From: Candidatus Rokuibacteriota bacterium
Lineage (GTDB): Bacteria; Methylomirabilota; Methylomirabilia; Rokubacteriales; CSP1-6
Assembly: GCA_003221515.1 (NCBI GenBank)
Contig: QHSI01000110.1
Coordinates: 1 to 47,852, forward strand
Direction: 5' to 3'
DNA: 47,852 bases
In this document: positions 41,888 through 47,852 of the stretch, one piece after another
Layout: each line of letters begins with the position of its first letter
Position numbering within the stretch: the stretch's first letter is position 1
Notes under the pieces: generated by a model
What the model was told of the DNA's origin: nothing
Seen by the model: the letters and a program-made list of their open reading frames with translations, nothing else
The model's database searches: none
Made by a program: the position numbers and the translations under genes

Positions 41888-41900
41888 AGCTGGCGTAGAC
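41833..41900 (+). other. integron attC-like recombination site 1 (degenerate)
   Basis: The 5' half CACTAAC-TTCAGCTTGCAGCGGC and the 3' half GCCGCCGCTGAAGCTG-GCGTAGAC are imperfect inverted repeats of the attC type. The arms CAGCTTGCAGCGGC and GCCGCTGAAGCTG pair fully except for a single unpaired G in CTTGCAG, which is the hallmark extrahelical base of attC L'' boxes. The outer R' box reads GTAGAC, as if GTTAGAC (GTTRRRY) had lost one T. The loop is about a dozen bases. The methyltransferase frame begins 4-19 bases after it, as cassette genes do. Confidence 0.6.
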
Positions 41901-41918
41901 GGCATGGAGTCGCCTTGG

Positions 41919-42506
41919 ATGAACGATCACGAAATCACGGACGTTCCGTCCACACTGGATACGATCCGTCAGGAAACCGAACGGGTCGGCTTCACGCTCG
42001 GGTCTGAACCCAAGACCGGCGCACTGCTCCGCGCACTTGCGGCGTCGAAGCCGGGCGGTCAGTTTCTCGAACTGGGTACCGGGACGGGCGTGGGAACGGC
42101 GTGGCTACTTTCCGGTATGGATGCTGGCTCTCACCTCGTCTCGATCGATAGCGACGCCAAGGTATCGGATATCGCGAGGCGGAATCTTGGGCACGACCCG
42201 CGAGTCACGTTTCATCTCGGGGACGGCGGCGAGTTCCTTAGAAAGGCAACGCCGCAGCAGTTCGACTTCATCTATGCGGACGCCTGGCCGGGCAAATTCA
42301 GCCATTTGGACGGGGCACTGTCCCTTCTCAAAATCGGCGGGATCTATTTCATCGATGATCTCCTGCCGCAGCCAAGTTGGCCTGAGGGGCACGCAACGAA
42401 GGTCCCAGTTCTGATCGCGGACTTGGAACGCCGCCGAGGTTTTGTCGCAACGAAGTTGGCGTGGGCATCAGGGCTGATGATATTGGTGAGAACGAGGGCC
42501 GTCTAA
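41919..42506 (+). CDS. class I SAM-dependent O-methyltransferase-like protein
   Basis: 195 residues from the ATG at 41919 (MNDHEITDVPSTLDTIRQETERVGF), with GGAG nine bases upstream; an ATG at 41904 would add five residues. The SAM-binding fold shows motif I GGQFLELGTGTGVGTAWLLSGMD, motif II acid HLVSIDSDAKVSDIARRNLG, and FDFIYADAWPGKFSHLDGALSLLKIGGIYFIDDLLPQPSW, resembling catechol-type O-methyltransferases. It is AT-richer than neighbours in codon use (AAA, TTT and TAT are seen). The stop codon lies inside the attC-like site that follows, as in integron cassettes. The acceptor substrate is unknown. Confidence 0.87.
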   Translation: MNDHEITDVPSTLDTIRQETERVGFTLGSEPKTGALLRALAASKPGGQFLELGTGTGVGTAWLLSGMDAGSHLVSIDSDAKVSDIARRNLGHDPRVTFHLGDGGEFLRKATPQQFDFIYADAWPGKFSHLDGALSLLKIGGIYFIDDLLPQPSWPEGHATKVPVLIADLERRRGFVATKLAWASGLMILVRTRAV

Positions 42507-42595
42507 CAGCGGCTGCACCCGACGGCGACCGCCCGACGATCGACTTGATTTGAATCCAACGTTCGCGGCCGCCGCGGGTTATCGGGGCGTTCGGC
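42501..42595 (+). other. integron attC-like recombination site 2 (degenerate 3' half)
   Basis: The R'' box GTCTAAC (42501-42507) fits RYYYAAC exactly and contains the methyltransferase stop codon. It is followed by AGCGGCTGCACCCGACGGCG, a common attC 5' layout. On the other side GGCCGCCGCGGG (from 42568) pairs with CCCGACGGCGACC, with one unpaired A. The R' box is GTTCGGC (42589-42595), one base off GTTRRRY. The spacer between R and L boxes pairs poorly, so the 3' half is decayed. The size of 95 bp is within the attC range. Confidence 0.5.
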
Positions 42596-42622
42596 AGCAG
42601 CCATAAGGGGGCTTGGCCGACC

Positions 42623-42955
42623 ATGCGAGCGAACATGAAGATCGACATCGACAAGCTCACCGAGGCGGAACTCATCGACCTGAACAATCGGGTTGTCGAG
42701 CGCCTGAGGTTCTTGAACCAGATGCGCGCGCACGGCGAAATGCTCCAGTTCAAGATCGGAGATCGAGTCTCCTTTCAACCAGAAGGCCATCCGGTCGTGG
42801 TTGGCATGCTGACCCGCTACAACCGGAAGACCGTTACCGTCGTCACGGACATCGGGCAGCGTTGGAATGTCGTGCCGAGGCTTTTGCGGCAAGCAGACGG
42901 CTCGAACGCAGCAGAAGGCCTCGCGCCCAACGTGATTCAGCTTCGTAAGAAGTGA
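42623..42955 (+). CDS. small conserved protein with a KOW/SH3-like core, cassette-borne
   Basis: 110 residues from the ATG at 42623, or 106 from 42635. An N-terminal helix (MKIDIDKLTEAELIDLNNRVVERLRFLNQM) is followed by a small beta barrel: FKIGDRVSFQPEGHPVVVGMLTRYNRKTVTVVTDIGQRWNVVPRLLRQ, which resembles nucleic-acid-binding SH3/KOW strands. The C-terminal tail is polar. I have no named family for it. Codon use is closer to the AT-richer methyltransferase and enolase genes than to the rest of the window. It sits between an attC-like site and a GTTGGGT core at 42968, consistent with being a mobile cassette. Confidence 0.75.
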   Translation: MRANMKIDIDKLTEAELIDLNNRVVERLRFLNQMRAHGEMLQFKIGDRVSFQPEGHPVVVGMLTRYNRKTVTVVTDIGQRWNVVPRLLRQADGSNAAEGLAPNVIQLRKK

Positions 42956-42974
42956 TCTACCGCGAGCGTTGGGT
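42925..42974 (+). other. weak attC-like site 3 (R-box pair only)
   Basis: GCCCAAC (42925-42931) fits RYYYAAC and GTTGGGT (42968-42974) fits GTTRRRY, and six of seven bases are complementary. The inner L boxes do not pair convincingly. The left box lies inside the coding region of the preceding gene, and 50 bp is short for attC. It could be chance; it is listed because it falls where a third cassette boundary would be. Confidence 0.25.
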
Positions 42975-43048
42975 GCGAAGCCACACGTCGCCGACGCGCA
43001 CGCAGCCGTGATACGGCAAGGTTCGCCGTCACCGGACGGAGGTAATTT

Positions 43049-44143
43049 ATGACGCGAGTCCAGCTGACGCTAAAGAGCGTTCGAGCGCGGCCTGTGGTCG
43101 TGCCCTTGAAGAGGCCGGTCGTCTCGAAAGTTGGCCTGTTTCAAGACTGGCCTCTGATTCTGATTGACCTCTACACCAACGAAGGGGTTGTGGGGCACAG
43201 CTACCTCGAGCCTTATCTCAAGCAATCCGCGCGGTACATCGTTCCCGCTATCGAAGACCTCGCCGAAGCAGCAAAAGGCCAACCGGTGGCGCCGTTCGAC
43301 AGTTATCGCCGAGGGATCGGCTCGCTGCATCTCATCGGCCGTGAAGGAGTGTCCCTGATAGCGGTATCGGGCCTCGATATGGCGGCATGGGATGCTTTGG
43401 CCAAAGCCGCCGACATGCCGCTCGCCGTGTTCCTCGGGGGGACGACCGGTCCGGTCCCCGCCTACAACAGTAACGGGCTATGGTTGACGCCGGTGGACAA
43501 GCTGGCTGCTGAGGCGGCGGCGCTCATGGCTGAAGGAGGGTTCACCGGCCTAAAGCTCAGACTGGGAAGAGAAACGCTAACCGACGATCTGGCGGCTATT
43601 GCCGCCGTGCGGGAGGCGGTTGGCGCCACAGTGAAGCTCATGTGTGACTTCAACCAAGGCTTGTCGCTGGGTGACGCGCTCGTGCGATGCCACGCTCTCG
43701 ACGACCAAGGGCTCTATTGGTTTGAGGAACCCACTATCTACGACAATATTCCGGGCTACGCTCAGCTGGCGAGTGAGCTGAAGACTCCGGTTCAGCTCGG
43801 GGAGAACTTCTACGGCGCGCGCCTACTGTATCAAGCAGTGCTCGCTGGCGCGGGCGACTATGTCATGCCCGACCTCATGCGCATTGGCGGTGTCAGCGGG
43901 TGGCTGCGTGCGGCAGCGATCACGAGCGCCGCGGGCATTCCAATGTCCACGCATCTCTACCCAGAGATGGCTGCGCATCTCCTGCGCGTCACCGATACAG
44001 CGCACTGGCTTGAGTGGCAAGATTGGGCTGACCCGATACTGTCCGAGCCCTTCCAAATCAAGGACGGTTATCTCATGGTTCCTGACAAACCTGGCCAAGG
44101 CATCGAGTGGGACGAGAAGGCGGTCGCAAAGTTCAGATTATGA
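43049..44143 (+). CDS. mandelate racemase/muconate lactonizing enzyme family (enolase superfamily)
   Basis: 364 residues; a GGACGGAGG site precedes the ATG. The capping domain starts TLKSVRARPVVVPLKRPVVSKVGLF. Barrel residues are Lys in TGLKLRLG (the second Lys of the KxK pair is Arg), Asp in LMCDFNQG, Glu in YWFEEPT, Glu in QLGENF, Asp in VMPDLMRIGG, and the mandelate-racemase-type His in MSTHLYPE, with a later Glu in HWLEWQDW. The metal site is complete, so it should be active on an acid with an acidic alpha proton: racemase, dehydratase or cycloisomerase. It is visibly lower in GC than the surrounding genes and follows the cassette-like units, suggesting acquisition by transfer. Confidence 0.92.
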   Translation: MTRVQLTLKSVRARPVVVPLKRPVVSKVGLFQDWPLILIDLYTNEGVVGHSYLEPYLKQSARYIVPAIEDLAEAAKGQPVAPFDSYRRGIGSLHLIGREGVSLIAVSGLDMAAWDALAKAADMPLAVFLGGTTGPVPAYNSNGLWLTPVDKLAAEAAALMAEGGFTGLKLRLGRETLTDDLAAIAAVREAVGATVKLMCDFNQGLSLGDALVRCHALDDQGLYWFEEPTIYDNIPGYAQLASELKTPVQLGENFYGARLLYQAVLAGAGDYVMPDLMRIGGVSGWLRAAAITSAAGIPMSTHLYPEMAAHLLRVTDTAHWLEWQDWADPILSEPFQIKDGYLMVPDKPGQGIEWDEKAVAKFRL

Positions 44144-44185
44144 GCCGGTCGTTCCGTGGACATCTCCTAGGAGGACGCAGTCGGC

Positions 44186-44560
44186 TCAGGCGCTAGGCAG
44201 CAGGCCCGCACGGTAGCTGCGTCGCAGCGTGTCGAGCTTCAGCGGCACCGGCGTGCCGAGCCACATCGCGTAGATGCTGTGGTCGTCGACCGAGTCGTCG
44301 GACAGCGGATGGACCAGCACGTCGAGACCGTCGCGGTGGAACATCAGCCACTCGACGACGGGCTGAAACTGGTCGGGCTTGAAGATGACCTGAGCGTTGG
44401 CGACCGGATGCGGCCCGATTGGCTCGTCGCGAAAGCCGCCGAACTCGACCTGGAACTTCTCGCCGATGACGGCGCACACGCGTTCGGCGGCCGGACGCGT
44501 CTTCTGCGGATCGTAGTAGATGTGCGCGTGATAGCCTCGGTTCGGGATGGTGTCGGTCAT
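44186..44560 (-). CDS. DOPA 4,5-dioxygenase family protein
   Basis: 124 residues, the expected length of the bacterial family, with a GAGGAGGA site upstream. Conserved blocks are RGYHAHIYYDPQKTRPAAERV (His pair near residue 11), GPHPVANAQVIFKPDQF, and HRDGLDVLVHPLSDDSVDDHSIYAMWLG with several histidines that can bind Fe(II). In fungi and plants the family opens DOPA to betalamic or stizolobic precursors; in bacteria it acts on catechols or is of unknown role. It is the last gene in the minus-strand hydroxylase operon, 35 bases after the CoxG-like gene, suggesting a hydroxylation then ring-opening order. Confidence 0.9.
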   Translation of the reverse strand: MTDTIPNRGYHAHIYYDPQKTRPAAERVCAVIGEKFQVEFGGFRDEPIGPHPVANAQVIFKPDQFQPVVEWLMFHRDGLDVLVHPLSDDSVDDHSIYAMWLGTPVPLKLDTLRRSYRAGLLPSA

Positions 44561-44595
44561 CGCTCATCCTCCTCGCTGGGGTCGTTCGGTTTGGA

Positions 44596-45042
44596 TCAGG
44601 CCACGAGCGCAGCACCGAGATTTCTCGCGAACTCCTCGAGGAGCGCGTCGGCTTTCTTCTTGATGACGGGCTGACCGAACTCGCCGATCCGGCCCAGGAT
44701 GGCGAGGTCGGTTTCGATACGAAGCCGCGTCCCTCCCTCTTCCGAAGCGAGGGTGAGGTTCATGCGCGCGCGGATGCCTCCGCCCACGCGGCGGTCGTTG
44801 GCCTCGGCCCGCATCCGAGCCCGCCACGAGCTGCGGTCCTGCTCTTCCACGGTCATCGTGCCCTGGAGCGACAGCCGGATCGGGCCGACCCGGACCCTGA
44901 GGCCGCCCTTGTAGGCGCCGGCGTCCACGGCCTCGACGCTCTCGACTCCCGGGACACAGCTCGCCACCTTGGGAACCTCCATCAAGAAATCCCACAGGCG
45001 CTCCCGCTCGACGGGGATCACGCACTCCTGGGCGAAGGTCAC
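44596..45042 (-). CDS. CoxG-like SRPBCC-fold protein
   Basis: 148 residues from a GTG at 45042 that overlaps the stop of the FAD subunit gene (GTGA); a GTG 12 codons upstream would overlap far more. The START/Bet v1-like fold starts MTFAQECVIPVERERLWDFLMEVPKVASCVPGVESVEAVDAGAYKGGLRVRVGPIRLSLQGTMTVEEQD, the pattern of CO-dehydrogenase subunit G. It ends IGEFGQPVIKKKADALLEEFARNLGAAL. CoxG recruits the hydroxylase to the membrane in some bacteria. It is placed after the medium subunit, as in many cox-type operons. Confidence 0.9.
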   Translation of the reverse strand: MTFAQECVIPVERERLWDFLMEVPKVASCVPGVESVEAVDAGAYKGGLRVRVGPIRLSLQGTMTVEEQDRSSWRARMRAEANDRRVGGGIRARMNLTLASEEGGTRLRIETDLAILGRIGEFGQPVIKKKADALLEEFARNLGAALVA

Positions 45043-45926
45043 CGCGTTCCGCGCACCGACGCCCGCGCCGCGTCCCACGCCTGGGTCAGCGCCCGGCCGG
45101 CCATGACCGCGGCCATCTCACGCTTGTACGCCGCCGACCCGCGGTGGTCGCTCAGGGGGTCGACGGCGCCCCGGACCGATTCTCCGGCGGCCCGCAGAAG
45201 GTCCGCGCCGACTCGTTGACCCGCCAGGAGCGCCTCGGCCGCCCGCGCCCGTATGGGCGTCACGCCGACCGAGCCGAGCGCGATCCGCGCCGTGCGGCAG
45301 CGCTCGCCGTCCGGCTCCAGGCTCACGGTCGCGGCGACGGCGACGGTCGCGTAGTCGTCCGCGGTCCGCGGAAGGAACTTCACGTAGGCGGCGCCGCTCG
45401 CCGCGGGAAGCGATGGGACGACGACACCGGTGACGACCTCGCCGGGCTCGAGCGCGCTCTCGTAGTAGTCGCGGAAGAACTCTTCGAGGGGCAGCTCGCG
45501 TCGGCCGCTGGCTCCGCGGATCTCCACGCGAGCCCCGAGCGCGATCAGTGTCACGGGTGGATCTTGATTCGGATCGGCGTGAGCGAGCGCCCCGCCGACG
45601 GTGGCCATGTGGCGGATCCGAACGCTCGCCACGCGACGGAACGTCTCGGCGAGAACCGGCAGCCGCTCCCGAACGCGTGGTGAGGTCTCCACTTCCCGAT
45701 GGGTAGCGAGGGCGCCCAGGCGAAGGCCGCCATTCGCGGCCTCGATGCGGTCGAGCCCCGCGATTTCGCGAAGGCTCACGAGGTAGCTCGGACGAACCAG
45801 GCGCTGCCGCATCATGGTCACCAGGGCGGTGCCACCCGCGATCACCCTGGCCTCGTCGCCGTGCTCGCCCAAGACGGCGAGGGCTTCGTCGAGCGTCCGT
45901 GGCGCCGCGTACTCGAAGGCGTTCAT
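45039..45926 (-). CDS. FAD-binding medium subunit of xanthine dehydrogenase/CODH family (CoxM-like)
   Basis: 295 residues from the ATG at 45926 (MNAFEYAAPRTLDEALAVLGEHGDEARVIAGGTALVTMMRQRLVRPSYLVSL), where the AGGTALV loop binds FAD phosphates. The second FAD motif is IRHMATVGGALAHADPNQDPPVTLIALGA. The C-terminal domain has LPRTADDYATVAVAATVSLEPDG and a CO-dehydrogenase-type SAAYKREMAAVMAGRAL. The start overlaps the FeS-subunit stop (ATGA), and the end overlaps the coxG start. It transfers electrons from the FeS clusters to NAD or quinone. Confidence 0.94.
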   Translation of the reverse strand: MNAFEYAAPRTLDEALAVLGEHGDEARVIAGGTALVTMMRQRLVRPSYLVSLREIAGLDRIEAANGGLRLGALATHREVETSPRVRERLPVLAETFRRVASVRIRHMATVGGALAHADPNQDPPVTLIALGARVEIRGASGRRELPLEEFFRDYYESALEPGEVVTGVVVPSLPAASGAAYVKFLPRTADDYATVAVAATVSLEPDGERCRTARIALGSVGVTPIRARAAEALLAGQRVGADLLRAAGESVRGAVDPLSDHRGSAAYKREMAAVMAGRALTQAWDAARASVRGTR

Positions 45927-46393
45927 GCGCGACTCGGCTGGGCCGCAGCCCGAATCGACTCGATGATCTTGTAGTAGCCGGTGCACCGACAGAGATTGCC
46001 GAGCATCCACTCACGGATCTCGGCGTCGCTCGGGTTCGGGATCGCGTCGAGGAGCGCCTTGGCCGACACGACCTGGCCCGGGGTGCAGATGCCACACTGA
46101 AAGCCGCCCGCGTCGATGAACGCCTGCTGCACGGGGTGGAGCCGCTCGTCCCCGGCGAGGCCCTCGATGGTCGTGATCTCATGACCGTCCGCGCTGACTG
46201 CCAGCGCGATGCAGGAGCTGATCATCTTGCCGTCGAGCAGCACCGTGCACGCCCCGCAAACGCCGACACCGCACCCTTCCTTCGAGCCGGTGAGCCCCAG
46301 ATCGTTCCGGAGGCAGTCGAGCAGCGTGCGGTACGTGGGAATCTCCACCGCGCGCGCCGTGCCGTTGACGGTGAGCCGGATCTTGCGGTTCAC
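45923..46393 (-). CDS. (2Fe-2S) small subunit of xanthine dehydrogenase/CODH family (CoxS-like)
   Basis: 156 residues from a GTG at 46393 that overlaps the large-subunit stop (GTGA). Cluster ligands are KEGCGVGVCGACTVLLDGKMISSC for the proximal plant-type centre, and FQCGICTPGQVVSAKALLD with NLCRCTGYYKIIESI for the distal one. The CRCTGY motif is the classical one; the IorA-like protein at 27528 has CRCASH instead, so the two hydroxylases are of different types. It is part of a large-small-medium-CoxG operon on the minus strand. Confidence 0.95.
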   Translation of the reverse strand: MNRKIRLTVNGTARAVEIPTYRTLLDCLRNDLGLTGSKEGCGVGVCGACTVLLDGKMISSCIALAVSADGHEITTIEGLAGDERLHPVQQAFIDAGGFQCGICTPGQVVSAKALLDAIPNPSDAEIREWMLGNLCRCTGYYKIIESIRAAAQPSRA

Positions 46394-47852
46394 GGGCGCC
46401 CCTCCTTCTCTTTGAGGGCGAAGTAGACCTTCTCGGCCGTGATGGGAAGGTCGAGAACGCGCACGCCGCACGCGTCGGCGACGGCGTTGGCGATGGCGGG
46501 CGCGACGGCGCTGATGCTGCCCTCGCCGATGGCCTTGGCGTTGAACGGTCCCGGACCCACCGGGTCCTCGAGGATCACCGTGGTGAGCGGCGGGATGTCC
46601 TGGATCGTCGGAAGCTTGACGTCACCGAGGCTCAGCGTCGTGATGCGGCCTTCTTCGGTCTTGATCTCTTCCATCAGCGCGTACCCAAGTCCCTGGATGA
46701 ACCCCCCCTCGATCTGTCCCTGGTGGCCGATCTGATTGATGATGGTGCCGACGTCGTGCGCCGTCGTGAAGCGGCGCACGGTCACCTGCCCCGTCTGCGC
46801 GTCGACCGCGACCTCGGCCACCTGCGCGGTGAAGGACGTGACCGCGCCGTGCGCCTTCGCGTCGTAGAAATGCGAGGCTTCCAGCGTGCGGCCCCCCCGC
46901 GCCGCGGCCCGAGCGATCTCGGCGAGCGAATCGGCCGGTACGCCGACCTTCGCCGCCTCGGCGTGGATCTGCGCCTTGAGCTTTTCGGCCGCGTGATAGG
47001 CCGCGCGGCCGCCCGTGTGCGTGACGCGGCTGCCGCCCACGCCGGAGTCGGTCGTGAAGTCGTCGGTGGTGGCCAGCTCGATCTCCACGTCGTCCACCGC
47101 CAGGCCGAGGACCTCGGCCACGACCTGGCGAAGCACGAGGTGGGCGCCAGTCCCGGTGTCGGGCAACGCGATCCGCAGCGTCACCCGCCCGTCGGCCTCG
47201 AGCCGCACGACCGCGTTGGTGAACCCGACGCCGATGTGTCGGTGCGTCATCGCCATGCCGCGCCCGACCAACAGCCCCGGCTTGGGCTGGGAATACTCGC
47301 TGGCCTTCAGCGCGGCCTCGAGCGTGTCGCTGGCCCGGACGTGCTCGAGATGATGGCCGTTGGCGAGGTGGTCGCCGTCGCGGAGAAGATTGCGCCGGCG
47401 GAAGTCCGCCGGGTCGAGCGCGAGCTCCTTGGCGATCATGTCCATATGCGACTCCTCGGCGAAGACCATCTGGGGCTCGCCGGGCGACCGGGCATGCCCG
47501 CAGGGGATGTTGTTCGTGTACACGCAGAACGATTCGATGTGGAGATTGGGGATCCGGTAGACCCCGGCGCCCATGCTGGCGCCGCCGAGGTTCACGCTCG
47601 GCGCCGGCTTGAAGGCCGCGTAGGCCCCGCTGTTGAACAGCGCTCTCACACTTCGGGCGACGATCCTTCCGTCCCGGCTCACGCCGGTGCGAATCGTGAT
47701 CACGGAGGGATGGCGCGGATTGCCCGCCATCAACTCCTCGGCGTAGCGCATGACCATCTTGACGGGGCGGCCGCTCACCCGCGCCAGGTGGTAGGCGAGC
47801 GGCAGATCCATGAGCGAGCCCTTGCCGCCGAAGTCGCCGCCGATCGGCGTCA
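46390..47852 (-). CDS. molybdopterin-binding large subunit, xanthine dehydrogenase family (N-terminus outside window)
   Basis: About 487 residues are visible, entering from the window edge at TPIGGDFGGKGSLMDLPLAYHLA, where GGDFGGKG is the molybdopterin loop; roughly 250-300 residues are missing. The next blocks are SGRPVKMVMRYAEELMAGNPRHP, GHARSPGEPQMVFAEESHMDMIAKEL and VTHTGGRAAYHAAEKL. The catalytic Glu is in NAKAIGEGSISAVAPAIANAV. The form I CO-dehydrogenase signature (AYxCSFR) is absent; the equivalent loop is GHARSPGEPQ, so it is a hydroxylase of unknown substrate and not a classical CO dehydrogenase. No Tat signal can be judged. Confidence 0.93.
   Translation of the reverse strand, partial: TPIGGDFGGKGSLMDLPLAYHLARVSGRPVKMVMRYAEELMAGNPRHPSVITIRTGVSRDGRIVARSVRALFNSGAYAAFKPAPSVNLGGASMGAGVYRIPNLHIESFCVYTNNIPCGHARSPGEPQMVFAEESHMDMIAKELALDPADFRRRNLLRDGDHLANGHHLEHVRASDTLEAALKASEYSQPKPGLLVGRGMAMTHRHIGVGFTNAVVRLEADGRVTLRIALPDTGTGAHLVLRQVVAEVLGLAVDDVEIELATTDDFTTDSGVGGSRVTHTGGRAAYHAAEKLKAQIHAEAAKVGVPADSLAEIARAAARGGRTLEASHFYDAKAHGAVTSFTAQVAEVAVDAQTGQVTVRRFTTAHDVGTIINQIGHQGQIEGGFIQGLGYALMEEIKTEEGRITTLSLGDVKLPTIQDIPPLTTVILEDPVGPGPFNAKAIGEGSISAVAPAIANAVADACGVRVLDLPITAEKVYFALKEKEGRP

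Noticed and set aside
46390-47852. Large subunit as a form I CO dehydrogenase (CoxL)
   Set aside because: The AYxCSFR active-site signature is absent and the equivalent loop is GHARSPGEPQ, so only general family membership is claimed.

Overview
High-GC bacterial DNA with dense genes, many 4-base ATGA/GTGA start-stop overlaps and frequent GTG starts. No rRNA, tRNA, CRISPR array or transposase gene was seen. The content is catabolic: flavin monooxygenases of the LLM class, amidohydrolases of the ACMSD type, molybdenum hydroxylases, VOC proteins, a Liv ABC system, Tat-exported proteins and BT1/MFS carriers. This repertoire, together with base composition, resembles soil lineages such as Candidatus Rokubacteria/Methylomirabilota. 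That placement is inference from gene content only.

Layout. 1-1914 (minus): an E1-alpha thiamine-diphosphate dehydrogenase subunit translationally coupled to an alpha/beta hydrolase that runs off the window. 1972-2878: a textbook sigma-54 promoter in front of a small exported protein with a strong terminator, then a tiny lipoprotein. 2888-8134: orphan TRAP-type binding protein, RecQ helicase, Gly-rich lipoprotein, BT1-type transporter. 8252-11571: small-enzyme cluster (CMD, DUF1330, VOC), a MaoC/HTD2-like hydratase, and the first of two paralogous amidohydrolases. 11621-15137: MFS carrier, exported trypsin-like protease and FHA membrane protein, all overlapping. 15156-19546: M20 amidohydrolase, MDR oxidoreductase, MFS carrier, MBL-fold protein. 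19551-19732: a 51-bp near-perfect inverted repeat. 19835-26383: a compact cluster of LLM monooxygenase, creatininase-family amidase, NMT1/THI5-type ABC importer, cytosine-deaminase-like amidohydrolase and RidA-fold protein, which reads as an uptake-plus-degradation route for a nitrogenous (perhaps pyrimidine-like) compound.

26455-31832: class IV aminotransferase, divergent from a two-subunit IorAB-type molybdenum hydroxylase, then two adjacent hydrolases with cysteine nucleophiles. 31985-36595 (minus): complete livG-livF-livH-livM-livJ importer, divergent from a second LLM enzyme, an NTF2-like protein, an epimerase, a VOC protein and the second amidohydrolase paralogue (40430-41572).

41700-44143 is a patch of visibly lower GC. 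It holds short same-strand genes separated by sequences with integron attC architecture (R boxes, L boxes and an extrahelical G), followed by an enolase-superfamily enzyme. No integrase is in the window, so it looks like a decayed or integrase-less cassette array, and it is the most unusual structure here. 44186-47852 (minus): a Cox/xanthine-dehydrogenase-type hydroxylase operon (large subunit partial, FeS, FAD, CoxG) ending in a DOPA-dioxygenase-like protein. Overall the window is a toolkit for import and oxidative or hydrolytic breakdown of small organic molecules, interrupted by one cassette-like insertion.
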